64,000 nucleotides of DNA from Coriaria nepalensis (Eukaryota > Streptophyta > Magnoliopsida > Cucurbitales > Coriariaceae), in the NCBI GenBank assembly GCA_027186245.1, contig CP114481.1:18569501-18633500 (forward strand), written 5' to 3'. Below the pieces are notes generated by a model, which was not told the DNA's origin, did no database searches, and saw nothing but the letters and a program-made list of their open reading frames with translations. A program made the position numbers and the translations under genes. Within the stretch, counting starts at the first letter, position 1. Each line of letters opens with the position of its first letter. Positions 1 to 12,780 of the stretch are shown here, one piece after another.

Positions 1-142
1 AATTATTTTAGCTTTAAAAAGTTTTTCATTCAGTCTTTTCATATCATTAAAATGTTTGAAAGCACTTCGAACCAATTCTATTTGTGCATTTAAGACACGA
101 CTTTCATGCATAACTTGTAATTGATCTATTGAAGGCAACTAT

Positions 143-278
143 GCATTTTTTTAGCCTTAAAATCATATTATTGCGTCTCTTTTAGTCATTAAATTATTCT
201 AAATCGCTTCGAACGAAATTCGGCCTTTAAACATGACTTTCGTGCATAACTTGCAGTTAATCTATTGAAGGCAACAAT
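143..278. repeat. Monomer A, reference copy (136 bp)
   Basis: This is the first complete A monomer and stands for about 151 copies. It begins with GCAT plus a run of seven or eight T, then TAGCC, and has the diagnostic string TATTGCGTCTCTTTTAG. Its centre, about +60 to +80, is CpG-rich: TCGCTTCGAACGAAATTCGG. It ends ATTGAAGGCAACAAT. It is 6-7 bp shorter than B and C because it lacks the TCTATTTTCG-like stretch after the central box. Common variants are TTACTTCAAACG in place of TCGCTTCGAACG, and GGCATTTAAAC, GGCCTCTAAAC or GGCCTATAAAC in place of GGCCTTTAAAC. Confidence 0.95.
208..223. other. Central CpG-rich box of monomer A, candidate protein-binding element
   Basis: TTCGAAC begins at +65 of the monomer and is followed by GAAATTCGG. 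The element includes the palindrome TTCGAA and a CGAA-A-TTCG dyad. Monomers B (TTGAACGAATTC, 345-356) and C (TTCGAACCAATTC, 487-499) keep a related box at +66, although much of the rest of the monomers differs. That shared position and core are seen in the sequence. A role in binding a centromere or heterochromatin protein is only inference. The human-type CENP-B box consensus is not met, because the spacing to CGG is two bases too long. Confidence 0.4.
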
Positions 279-420
279 GCATTTGTTTAGCCTTAAAGTC
301 ATGTCATTGAGTCTCATCCATTCATTAAATCATTCTGAATAAAGTTGAACGAATTCTATTTTCGCCCTTCAAACATGATTTTCTTACATAACTAGCAATT
401 AATCTATTGAAGACAACAAT
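279..420. repeat. Monomer B, reference copy (142 bp)
   Basis: This is the first complete B monomer. Diagnostic features are GCATTTGTTTAGCC at the start, then CATTGAGTCTCATCCAGTC in most copies, the central TTGAACGAATTC containing an EcoRI site, and TTTCGCCCTTCAAACATG. Two linked end types occur. One ends ACTAGCAATTAATCTATTG and AAGACAACAAT; the other ends ACTTGCAATTAATTTATTG and ACGACAACAAT. The first is usually followed by a C monomer starting GCAGTATT, the second by one starting GCATTATT. Many copies carry GAACAAATTC and so lose the EcoRI site. Confidence 0.95.
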
Positions 421-563
421 GCAGTATTTTAGCCTTAAAAAGTATATCATTCAGTCTTTTCATATCATTAAATTGTTTGAAAGCACTTCGAACCAATTCT
501 ATTTGTGCATTTAAGACACGACTTTCATGCATAACTTGTAATTGATCTATTGAAGGCAACTAT
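421..563. repeat. Monomer C, reference copy (143 bp)
   Basis: This is the first complete C monomer. Diagnostic features are GCAGTATTTTAGCC or GCATTATTTTAGC at the start, CATTCAGTCTTTTCATATC, the central CACTTCGAACNAATTC, GACACGACTTTCATGC, and the end ATTGAAGGCAACTAT. Two subtypes recur. One has CTATATTTGCATTTAAG with ATAAGTTGCAATTG. The other has CTATTTGTGCATTTAAG with ATAACTTGTAATTG. The copy listed here mixes the first start with the second end, so exchange between subtypes has occurred. Confidence 0.95.
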
Positions 564-3500
564 GCATTTTTTTAGCCTTAAAGTCATATTATTGCGTCTC
601 TTTTAGTCATTAAATCATTCTAAATTACTTCAAACGAAATTCGCCCTTTAAACATGACTTTCGTGCACAACTTGCAGTTAATCTATTGAAGGCAACAATG
701 AAGTTGTGCAGCCTTAAAGTCATGTCATTGAGTCTCATCCAGTCATTAAATAATTCTAAATTAAGTTGAACGAATTCTATTTTCGCCCTTCAAACATGAT
801 TTTCTTACGTAACTAGCAATTAATTTATTGGCGACAACAATGCATTATTTTAGCTTAAAAAAGTATTTCATTCAGTATTTTCATATCATTAAATTGTCTG
901 AAAGCACTTCGAACCAATTCTATTTGTGCATTTAAGACACGACTTTCATGCATAACTTGTAATTGATCTATTGAAGGCAACTATGCATTTTTTTAGCCTT
1001 AAAGTCATATTATTGCGTCTCTTTTAGTCATTAAATCATTCTAAATTACTTCAAACGAAATTCGCCCTTTAAACATGACTTTCGTGCATAACTTGCAGTT
1101 AATCTATTGAAGGCAACAATGCATTTGTTTAGCCTTAAAGTCATGTCATTGAGTCTCATCCAGTCATTAAATCATTATAAATTAACTTAAAACGAATTCT
1201 ATTTTCGCCCTTCAAACATGATTTTCTTACATAACTTGCAATTAATTTATTGGCGACAACAATGCATTATTTTAGCTTAAAAAAGTATTTCATTCAGTCT
1301 TTTCATATCATTAAATTGTTTGAAAGCACTTCGAACCAATTCTATTTGTGCATTTAAGACACGACTTTCATGCATAACTTGTAATTGATCTATTGAAGGC
1401 AACTATGCATTTTTTTAGCCTTAAAGTCATATTATTGCGTCTCTTCTAGTCATTAAATCATTCTAAATTACTTCAAACGAAATTCGGCCTTTAAACATGA
1501 CTTTCGTGCACAACTTGCAGTTAATCTATTGAAGGCAACAATGAAGTTGTGCAGCCTTAAAGTCATGTCATTGTGTCTCATCCAGTCATTAAATTATTAT
1601 AAATTAACTTGAACGAATTCTATTTTCGCCCTTCAAACATGATTTTCTTACATAACTTGCAATTAATTTATTGGCGACAACAATGCATTATTTTAGCTTA
1701 AAAAAGTATTTCATTCAGTCTTTTCATATCATTAAATTGTTTGAAAGCACTTCGAACCAATTCTATTTGTGCATTTAAGACACGACTTTCATGCATAACT
1801 TGTAATTGATCTATTGAAGGCAACTATGCATTTTTTTAGCCTTAAAGTCATATTATTGCGTCTCTTCTAGTCATTAAATCATTCTAAATTACTTCAAATG
1901 AAATTCGGCCTTTAAACATGACTTTCGTGCATAACTTGCAGTTAATCTATTGAAGGCAACAATGCATTTGTTTAGCCTTAAAGTCATGTCATTGAGTCTC
2001 ATCCAGTCACTAAATCATTCTAAATTAAGTTGAACGAATTCTATTTTCGCCCTTCAAACATGATTTTCTTACATAACTAGCAATTAATCTATTGAAGACA
2101 ACAATGCAGTATTTTAGCCTTAAAAAGTATATCATTCAGTCTTTTCATATCATTAAATTGTTTGAAAGCACTTCGAACAAATTCTATATTTGCATTTAAG
2201 ACACGACTTTCATGCATAAGTTGCAATTGATCTATTGAAGGCAACTATGCATTTTTTTAGCCTTAAAATCATATTATTGCGTCTCTTTTAGTAATTAAAT
2301 TATTTTAAATCGCTTCAAACGAAATTCGGCCTCTAAACATGACTTTCGTCCATAACTTGCAGTTAATCTATGGAAGGCAACAATGCATTTGTTTAGCCTT
2401 AAAGTTATGTCATTGAGTCTCATCCAGTCATTAAATCATTATAAATTAAGTTGAACAAATTCTATTTTCGCCCTTCAAACATGATTTTCTTACATAACTT
2501 GCAATTAATTTATTGACGACAACAATGCATTATTTTAGCTTTAAAAAGTATATCATTCAGTCCTTCCATATCATTAAATTGTTTGAAAGCACTTCGAACA
2601 AATTCTATATTTGCATTTAAGACACGACTTTCATGCATAAGTTGCAATTGATCTATTGAAGGCAACTATGCATTTTTTTAGCCTTAAAATCATATTATTG
2701 CGTCTCTTTTAGTCATTAAATTATTCTAAATCGCTTCAAACGAAATTCGGCCTCTAAACATGACTTTCGTGCATAACTTGCAGTTAATCTATGGAAGGCA
2801 ACAATGCATTTGTTTAGCCTTAAAGTTATGTCATTGAGTCTCATCCAGTCATTAAATCATTATAAATTAAGTTAAACAAATTCTATTTTCGCCCTTCAAA
2901 CATGATTTTCTTGCATAACTTGCAATTAATTTATTGACGACAACAATGCATTATTTTAGCTTTAAAAAGTATATCATTCAGTCTTTTCATATCATTAAAT
3001 TGTTTGAAAGCACTTCGAACAAATTCTATATTTGCATTTAAGACACGACTTTCATGCATAACTTGTAATTGATCTATTGAAGGCAACTATGCATTTTTTT
3101 AGCCTTAAAGTCATATTATTGCGTCTCTTCTAGTCATTAAATCATTCTAAATTACTTCAAACGAAATTCGGCCTTTAAACATGACTTTCGTGCATAACTT
3201 GCAGTTAATCTATTGAAGGCAACAATGCATTTGTTTAGCCTTAAAGTCATGTCATTGAGTCTCATCCAGTCACTAAATCATTCTAAATTAAGTTGAACGA
3301 ATTCTATTTTCGCCCTTCAAACATGATTTTCTTACATAACTAGCAATTAATCTATTGAAGACAACAATGCAGTATTTTAGCCTTAAAAAGTAGATCAGTC
3401 AGTCTTTTCATATCATTAAATTGTTTGAAAGCACTTCGAACAAATTCTATATTTGCATTTAAGACACGACTTTCATGCATAAGTTGCAATTGATCTATTG

Positions 3501-6500
3501 AAGGCAACTATGCATTTTTTTAGCCTTAAAGTCATATTATTGCGTCTCTTTTAGTCATTAAATCATGCTAAATTACTTCAAACGAAATTCGGCCTTTAAA
3601 CATGACTTTCGTGCATAACTTGCAGTTAATCTATGGAAGGCAACAATGCATTTGTTTAGCCTTAAAGTCATGTCATTGAGTCTCATCCAGTCATTAAATC
3701 ATTCTAAATTAAGTTGAACGAATTCTATCTTCGCCCTTCAAACATGATTTTCTTACATAACTAGCAATTAATCTATTGAAGACAACAATGCAGTATTTTA
3801 GCTTTAAAATGTATATCATTCAGTCTTTTCATATCAGTAAATTGTTTGAAAGCAGTTCGAACAAATTCTATATTTGCATTTAAGAGACGACTTTCATGCA
3901 TAAGTTGCAATTGATCTATTGAAGGCAACTATGCATTTTTTTAGCCTTAAAATCATATTATTGCGTCTCTTTTAGTCATTAAATTATTCTAAATCGCTTC
4001 AAACGAAATTCGGCCTCTAAACATGACTTTCGTCCATAACTTGCAGTTAATCTATGGAAGGCAACAATGCATTTGTTTAGCCTTAAAGTCATGTCATTGA
4101 GTCTCATCCAGTCCTTAAATCATTCTAAATTAAGTTGAACGAATTCCATTTTCACCCTTCAAACATGATTTTCTTACATAACTAGCAATTAATCTATCGA
4201 AGACAACAATGCAGTATTTTAGCCTTAAAAAGTATATCATTCAATCTTTTCATATCATTAAATTGTTTGAAAGCACTTCGAACAAATTCTATATTTGCAT
4301 TTGAGACACGACTTTCATGCATAAGTTGCAATTGATTTATTGAAGGCAACTATGCATTTTTTTAGCCTTAAAGTCATATTATTGCGTCTCTTTTAGTTAT
4401 TAAATTATTCTAAATTACTTCGAACGAAATTCGACATTTAAACATGACTTTCGTGCATAACTTGCAGTTAATCTATTGAAGGCAACAATGCATTTGTTTA
4501 GCCTTGAAGTCATGTCATTGAGTCTCATCCAGTCATTAAATCATTCTAAATTAAGTTGAACGAATTCGATTTTCGCCCTTCAAACATGATTTTCTTACAT
4601 AACTTGCAATTAATCTATTGAAGACAACAATGCAGTATTTTAGCCTTAAAAAGTATATCATTCAGTCTTTTCATATCATTAAATTGTTTGAAAGCACTTC
4701 GAACAAATTCTATATTTGCATTTGAGACACGACTTTCATGCATAAGTTGCAATTGATCTATTGAAGGCAACTATGCATTTTTTTAGCCTTAAAATCATAT
4801 TATTGCGTCTCTTTTAGTCATTAAATCATTCTAAATCACTTCGAACGAAATTCGGCCTTTAAACATGACTTTCGTGCGTAACTTGTAGTTAATCTATTGA
4901 AGGCAACATTGCATTTGTTTAGCCTTAAAGTCTTGTCATTGAGTCTCATCCAGTCATTAAATCATTCTAAATTAAGTTGAACGAATTCTATTTTAGCCCT
5001 TCAAACATGATTTTCTTACATAACTTGCAATTAATTTATTGACGACAACAATGCATTATTTTAGCTTTAAAAAGTATATCATTCAGTCTTTTCATATCAT
5101 TGAATTGTTTGAAAGCACTTCGAACCAATTCTATTTGTGCATTTAAGACACGACTTTCATGCATAACTTGTAATTGATCTATTGAAGGCAACTATGCATT
5201 TTTTTTAGCCTTAAAATCATATTATTGCATCTCTTTTAGTCATTAAATTATTCTAAATCGCTTCGAACGAAATTCGGCCTTTAAACATGACTTTCGTGCA
5301 TAACTTGTAGTTAATCTATTGAAGGCAACAATGCATTTGTTTAGCCTTAAAGTCATGTCATTGAGTCTCATCCAGTCTTTAAATCATTCTAAATTAAGTT
5401 GAACGAATTCTATTTTCGCCCTTCAAACATTATTTTCTTATATAACTAGCAATTAATCTATTGAAGACAACAATGCAGTATTTTAGCCTTAAAAAGTATA
5501 TCATTCAGTCTTTTCATATCATTAAATTGTTTGAAAGCACTTCGAACAAATTCTATATTTGCATTTAAGACACGACTTTCATGCATAAGTTGCAATTGAT
5601 CTATTGAAGGCAACTATGCATTTTTTTAGCCTTAAAATCATATTATTGCGTCTCTTTTAGTCATTAAATCATTCTAAATCACTTCGAACGAAATTCGGCC
5701 TTTAAACATGACTGTCGTGCGTAACTTGCAGTTAATCTATTGAAGGCAACATTGCATTTGTTTAGCCTTAAAGTCTTGTCATTGAGTCTCATCCAGTCAT
5801 TAAATCATTCTAAATTAAGTTGAACGAATTCTATTTTAGCCCTTCAAACATGATTTTCTTACATAACTTGCAATTAATTTATTGACGACAACAATGCATT
5901 ATTTTAGCTTTAAAAAGTATATCATTCAGTCTTTTCATATCATTGAATTGTTTGAAAGCACTTCGAACCAATTCTATTTGTGCATTTAAGACACGACTTT
6001 CATGCATAACTTGTAATTGATCTATTGAAGGCAACTATGCATTTTTTTTAGCCTTAAAATCATATTATTGCATCTCTTTTAGTCATTAAATTATTCTAAA
6101 TCGCTTCGAACGAAATTCGGCCTTTAAACATGACTTTCGTGCATAACTTGTAGTTAATCTATTGAAGGCAACAATGCATTTGTTCAGCCTTAAAGTCATG
6201 TCATTGAGTCTCATCCATTCATTAAATCATTCTGAATTAAGTTGAACGAATTCTATTTTCGCCCTTCAAACATGATTTTCTTACATAACTAGCAATTAAT
6301 CTATTGAAGACAACAATGCAGTATTTTAGCCTTAAAAAGTATATCATTCAGTCTTTTCATATCGTTAAATTGTTTGAAAGCACTTCGAACAAATTCTATA
6401 TTTGCATTTGAGACACGACTTTCATGCATAGGTTGCAATTGATCTATTGAAGGCAACTATGCCTTTTTTTAGCCTTAAAGTCATATTATTGCGTCTCTTT

Positions 6501-9500
6501 TAGTCATTAAATTATTCTAAATCGCTTCAAACGAAATTCGGCCTCTAAACATGATTTTCGTCCATAACTTGCAGTTAATCTATGGAAGCAAACAATGCAT
6601 TTGTTTAGCCTTAAAGTCATGTCATTGAGTCTCATCCAGTCATTAAATCATTATAAATTAAGTTGAACGAATTCTATTTTCGCCCTTCAAACATGATTTT
6701 CTTACATAACTTGCAATTAATTTATTCATGACAACAATGCATTATTTTAGCGTTAAAAAGAATTTCATTCAGTCTTTTCAAATCATTAAATTGTTTGAAA
6801 GCACTTCGAACCAATTCTATTTGTGCATTTAAGACACGACTTTCATGCATAACATGCAATTGATCTATTGAAGGCACCTATGCATTTTTTTAGCCTTAAA
6901 ATCATATTATTGCGTCTCTTTTAGTCATTAAATTATTCTAAATTACTTCGAACGAAATTCGGCATTTAAACATGACTTTCGTGCATAACTTGCAGTTAAT
7001 CTATTGAAGGCAACAATGCATTTGTTTAGCCTTAAAGTCATGTCATTGAGTCTCATCCAGTCTTTAAATCATTCTAAATTAAGTTGAACGAATTCTATTT
7101 TCGCCCTTCAAACATTATTTTCTTATATAACTAGCAATTAATCTATTGAAGACAACAATGCAGTATTTTAGCCTTAAAAAGTATATCATTCAGTCTTTTC
7201 ATATCATTAAATTGTTTGAAAGCACTTCGAACAAATTCTATATTTGCATTTAAGACACGACTTTCATGCATAGGTTGCAATTGATCTATTGAAGGCAACT
7301 ATGCATTTTTTTAGCCTTAAAGTCATATTATTGCGTCTCTTTTAGTCATTAAATCATTCTAAATCGCTTCGAATGAAATTCGGCCTTTAAACATGACTTT
7401 GGTGCATAACTTGCAGTTAATCTATTGAAGGCAACAATGCATTTGTTTAGCCTTAAAGTCATGTCATTGAGTCTCATCCAGTCATTAAATCATTCTAAAT
7501 TAAGTTGAACGAATTCTATTTTCGCCCTTCAAACATGATTTTCTTACATAACTAGCTATTAATCTATTGAAGACAACAATGCAGTATTTTAGACTTAAAA
7601 AGTATATCATTCAGTCTTTTCATATCATTAAATTGTTTGAAAGCACTTCGAACAAATTCTACATTTGCATTTAAGACACGACTTTCATGCATAAGTTGCA
7701 ATTGATTTATTGAAGGCAACTATGCATTTTTTTAGCCTTAAAATCATATTATTGCGTCTCTTTTAGTCATTAAATCATTCTAAATCGCTCCGAACGAAAT
7801 TCGGCCTTTAAACATGACTTTCGTGCGTAACTTGCAGTTAATCTATTGAAGACAACATTGCATTTGTTTAGCCTTAAAGTCATGTCATTGAGTCTCATCC
7901 AGTCATTAAATCATTCTAAATTAAGTTGAACGAATTCTATTTTAGCCCTTCAAACATGATTTTCTTACATAACCTGCAATTAATTTATTGACGAAAACAA
8001 TGCATTATTTTAGCTTTAAAAACTATATATCATTCAGTCTTTTCATATCATTAAATTGTTTGAAAGCACTTCGAACAAATTCTATATATGCATTTAAGAC
8101 ACGACTTTCATGCATAAGTTGCAATTGATCTATTGAAGGCAACTATGCATTTTTTTATTCTTAAAATCATATTATTGCGTCTCTTCTAGTCATTAAATCA
8201 TTCTAAATTACTTCAAACGAAATTCGGCCTTTAAACATGACTTTCGTGCACAACTTGCAGTTAATCTATTGAAGGCAACAATGAAGTTGTGCAGCCTTAA
8301 AGTCATGTCATTGAGTCTCATCCAGTCATTAAATTATTATAAATTAACTTGAACGAATTCTATTTTCGCCCTTCAAACATGATTTTCTTACATAACTTGC
8401 AATTAATTTATTGGCGACAACAATGCATTATTTTAGCTTAAAAAAGTATTTCATTCAGTCTTTTCATATCATTAAATTGTTTGAAAGCACTTCGAACCAA
8501 TTCTATTTGTGCATTTAAGACACGACTTTCATGCATAAGTTGCAATTGATCTATTGAAGGCAACTATGCATTTTTTTAGCCTTAAAATCATATTATTGCG
8601 TCTCTTTTAGTCATTAAATTATTTTAAATTACTTCGAATGAAATTCGGCATTTAAACATGACTTTCGTGCATAACTTGCAGTTAATCTATTGAAGGCAAC
8701 AATGCATTTGTTTAGCCTTAAAGTCATGTCATTGAGTCTCATCCAGTCATTAAATCATTCTAAATTAAGCTGAACGAATTCTATTTTCGCCCTTCAAACA
8801 TGATTTTCTTACATAACTAGCAATTAATCTATTGAAGACAACAATGCAGTATTTTAGCCTTAAAAAGTATATCATTCAGTCCTTTCATATCATTAAATTG
8901 TTTGAAAGCACTTCGAACAAATTCTATATTTGCATTTAAGACACGACTTTCATGCATAACTTGTAATTGATCTATTGAAGGCAACTATGCATTTTTTTAG
9001 CCTTAAAGTCATATTATTGCGTCTCTTCTAGTCATTAAATCATTCTAAATTACTTCAAACGAAATTCGGCCTTTAAACATGACTTTCGTGCACAACTTGC
9101 AGTTAATCTATTGAAGGCAACAATGAAGTTGTGCAGCCTTAAAGTCATGTCATTGAGTCTCATCCAGTCATTAAATTATTATAAATTAACTTGAACGAAT
9201 TCTATTTTCGCCCTTCAAACATGATTTTCTTACATAACTTGCAATTAATTTATTGGCGACAACAATGCATTATTTTAGCTTAAAAAAGTATTTCATTCAG
9301 TCTTTTCATATCATTAAATTGTTTGAAAGCACTTCGAACCAATTCTATTTGTGCATTTAAGACACGACTTTCATGCATAAGTTGCAATTGATCTATTGAA
9401 GGCAACTATGCATTTTTTTAGCCTTAAAATCATATTATTGCGTCTCTTTTAGTCATTAAATTATTCTAAATCGCTTCAAACGAAATTCGGCCTCTAAACA

Positions 9501-9899
9501 TGACTTTCGTGCATAACTTGCAGTTAATCTATGGAAGGCAACAATGCATTTGTTTAGCCTTAAAGTTATGTCATTGAGTCTCATCCAGTCATTAAATCAT
9601 TATAAATTAAGTTGAACAAATTCTATTTTCGCCCTTCAAACATGATTTTCTTGCATAACTTGCAATTAATTTATTGACGACAACAATGCATTATTTTAGC
9701 TTTAAAAAGTATATCATTCAGTCTTTTCATATCATTAAATTGTTTGAAAGCACTTCGAACAAATTCTATATTTGCATTTAAGACACGACTTTCATGCATA
9801 AGTTGCAATTGATTTATTGAAGGCAAATATGCATTTTTTTAGCCTTAAACTCATATTATTGCGTCTCTTTTAGTCATTAAATTATTCTCAATTACTTCG

Positions 9900-12780
9900 A
9901 ACGAAATTCGGCATTTAAACATGACTTTCGTGCATAACTTGCAGTTAATCTATTGAAGGCAACAATGCATTTGTTTAGCCTTAAAGTCATGTCATTGAGT
10001 CTCATCCAGTCATTAAATCATTCTAAATTAAGTTGAACGAATTCTATTTTAGCCCTTCAAACATGATTTTCTTACGTAACTTGCAATTAATTTATTGACG
10101 ACAACAATGCATTATTTTAGCTTTGAAAAGTATTTCATTCAGTCTTTTCATATCATTAAATTGTTTGAAAGCACTTCGAACAAATTCTATTTGTGCATTT
10201 AAGACACGACTTTCATGCATAACTTGCAATTGATCTATTGAAGGCAACTATGCATTTTTTTAGCCTTTAAATCATATTATTGCGTCTCTTTTAGTCAATA
10301 AATTATTTTAAATTACTTCGAATGAAATTCGGCATTTAAACATGACTTTCGTGCATAACTTGCAGTTAATCTATTGAAGGCAACAATGCATTTGTTTAGC
10401 CTTAAAGTCATGTCATTGAGTCTCATCCAGTCATTAAATCATTCTAAATTAAGCTGAACGAATTCTATTTTCGCCCTTCAAACATGATTTTCTTACATAA
10501 CTAGCAATTAATCTATTGAAGACAACAATGCAGTATTTTAGCCTTAAAAAGTATATCATTCAGTCCTTTCATATCATTAAATTGTTTGAAAGCACTTCGA
10601 ACAAATTCTATATTTGCATTTGAGACACGACTTTCATGCATAAGTTGCAATTGATCTATTGAAGGCAACTATGCATTTTTTTAGCCTTAAAATCATATTA
10701 TTGCGTCTCTTTTAGTCATTAAATCATTCTAAATCGCTTCAAACGAAATTCGGCCTCTAAACATGACTTTCGTGCATAACTTGCAGTTAATCTATTGAAG
10801 GCAACAATGCATTTGTTTAGCCTTAAAGTCATGTCATTGAGTCTCATCCAGTCATTAAATCATTCTAAATTAAGTTGAACGAATTCTATTTTAGCCCTTC
10901 AAACATGATTTTCTTACGTAACTTGCAATTAATTTATTGACGACAACAATGCATTATTTTAGCTTTGAAAAGTATTTCATTCAGTCTTTTCATATCATTA
11001 AATTGTTTGAAAGCACTTCGAACCAATTCTATTTGTGCATTTAAGACACGACTTTCATGCATAACTTGCAATTGATCTATTGAAGGCAACTATGCATTTT
11101 TTTAGCCTTTAAATCATATTATTGCATCTCTTTTAGTCATTAAATTATTTTAAATTATTTCGAATGAAATTCGGCATTTAAACATGACTTTCGTGCATAA
11201 CTTGCAGTTAATCTATTGAAGGCAACAATGCATTTGTTTAGCCTTAAAGTCATGTCATTGAGTCTCATCCAGTCATTAAATCATTCTAAATTAAGCTGAA
11301 CGAATTCTATTTTCGCCCTTCAAACATGATTTTCTTACATAACTAGCAATTAATCTATTGAAGACAACAATGCAGTATTTTAGCCTTAAAAAAGTATTTC
11401 ATTCAGTCCTTTCATATCATTAAATTGTTTGAAAGCACTTCGAACAAATTCTATATTTGCATTTAAGACACGACTTTCATGCATAAGTTGCAATTGATCT
11501 ATTGAAGGCAACTATGCATTTTTTTAGCCTTAAAATCATATTATTGCGTCTCTTTTAGTCATTAAATCATTCTAAATCCCTTCAAACGAAATTCGGCCTC
11601 TAAACATGACTTTCGTGCATAACTTGCAGTTAATCTATTGAAGGCAACAACGCATTTGTTTAGCCTTAAAGTCATGTCATTGAGTCTCATCCAGTCATTA
11701 AATCATTCTAAATTAAGTTGAACGAATTCTATTTTAGCCCTTCAAACATGATTTTCTTACGTAACTTGCAATTAATTTATTGACGACAACAATGCATTAT
11801 TTTAGCTTTGAAAAGTATTTCATTCAGTCTTTTCATATCATTAAATTGTTTGAAAGCACTTCGAACCAATTCTATTTGTGCATTTAAGACACGACTTTCA
11901 TGCATAACTTGCAATTGATCTGTTGAAGGCAACTATGCATTTTTTTAGCCTTTAAATCATATTATTGCGTCTCTTTTAGTCATTAAATTATTTTAAATTA
12001 CTTCGAATGAAATTCGGCATTTAAACATGACTTTCGTGCATAACTTGCAGTTAATCTATTGAAGGCAACAATGCATTTGTTTAGCCTTAAAGTCATGTCA
12101 TTGAGTCTCATCCAGTCATTAAATCATTCTAAATTAAGCTGAACGAATTCTATTTTCGCCCTTCAAACATGATTTTCTTACATAACTAGCAATTAATCTA
12201 TTGAAGACAACAATGCAGTGTTTTAGACTTAAAAAGTATATCATTCAGTCTTTTCATATCATTAAATTGTTTGAAAGCACTTCGAACAAATTCTATATTT
12301 GCATTTGAGACACGACTTTCATGCATAAGTTGCAATTGATTTATTGAAGGCAACTATGCATTTTTTTAGCCTTAAACTCATATTATTGCGTCTCTTTTAG
12401 TCATTAAATTATTCTCAATTACTTCGAACGAAATTCGGCATTTAAACATGACTTTCGTGCATAACTTGCAGTTAATCTATTGAAGGCAACAATGCATTTG
12501 TTTAGCCTTAAAGTCATGTCATTGAGTCTCATCCAGTCATTAAATCATTCTAAATTAAGTTGAACGAATTCTATTTTAGCCCTTCAAACATGATTTTCTT
12601 ACGTAACTTGCAATTAATTTATTGACGACAACAATGCATTATTTTAGCTTTGAAAAGTATTTCATTCAATCTTTTCATATCATTAAATTGTTTGAAAGCA
12701 CTTCGAACAAATTCTATTTGTGCATTTAAGACACGACTTTCATGCATAACTTGCAATTGATCTATTGAAGGCAACTATGC
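9900..12780. repeat. Regular 842-bp two-HOR alternation
   Basis: Units alternate strictly between a C monomer starting GCATTATTTTAGCTTTG and one starting GCAGTATTTTAGCC. The rare string CTTACGTAAC in the preceding B recurs at 10071, 10913, 11756 and 12598, that is 842, 843 and 842 bp apart. The AGCTGAACG variant of the B box recurs at the same spacing in the other unit. The repeating element here is therefore six monomers (two HORs), about 3.5 copies, nested inside the 421-bp periodicity. Confidence 0.85.

Larger units (their letters stand above)
1..9900. repeat. Left array segment: about 23 heterogeneous HOR units
   Basis: Ordinary A-B-C units, steps 421-423 bp, with mixed B/C subtypes. Local two-unit repeats are visible. 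A B monomer starting GAAGTTGTGCAGCC instead of GCATTTGTTTAGCC occurs near 700, 1541, 8281 and 9122, in pairs 842 bp apart. A B monomer starting ATTGCATTTG occurs near 4906 and again 843 bp later, with an eight-T A monomer after each (5196, 6039). One C copy near 8018 has CTATATATC in place of GTATATC, which gives a 423-bp step. Nothing other than satellite is present. Confidence 0.9.

Noticed and set aside
208..223. Canonical CENP-B box in monomer A
   Set aside because: TTCGAACGAAATTCGG resembles it, but the consensus needs TTCG, four bases, A, two bases, then CGGG. Here CGG comes two bases too late and the final G is missing. Kept only as an uncharacterised candidate box.
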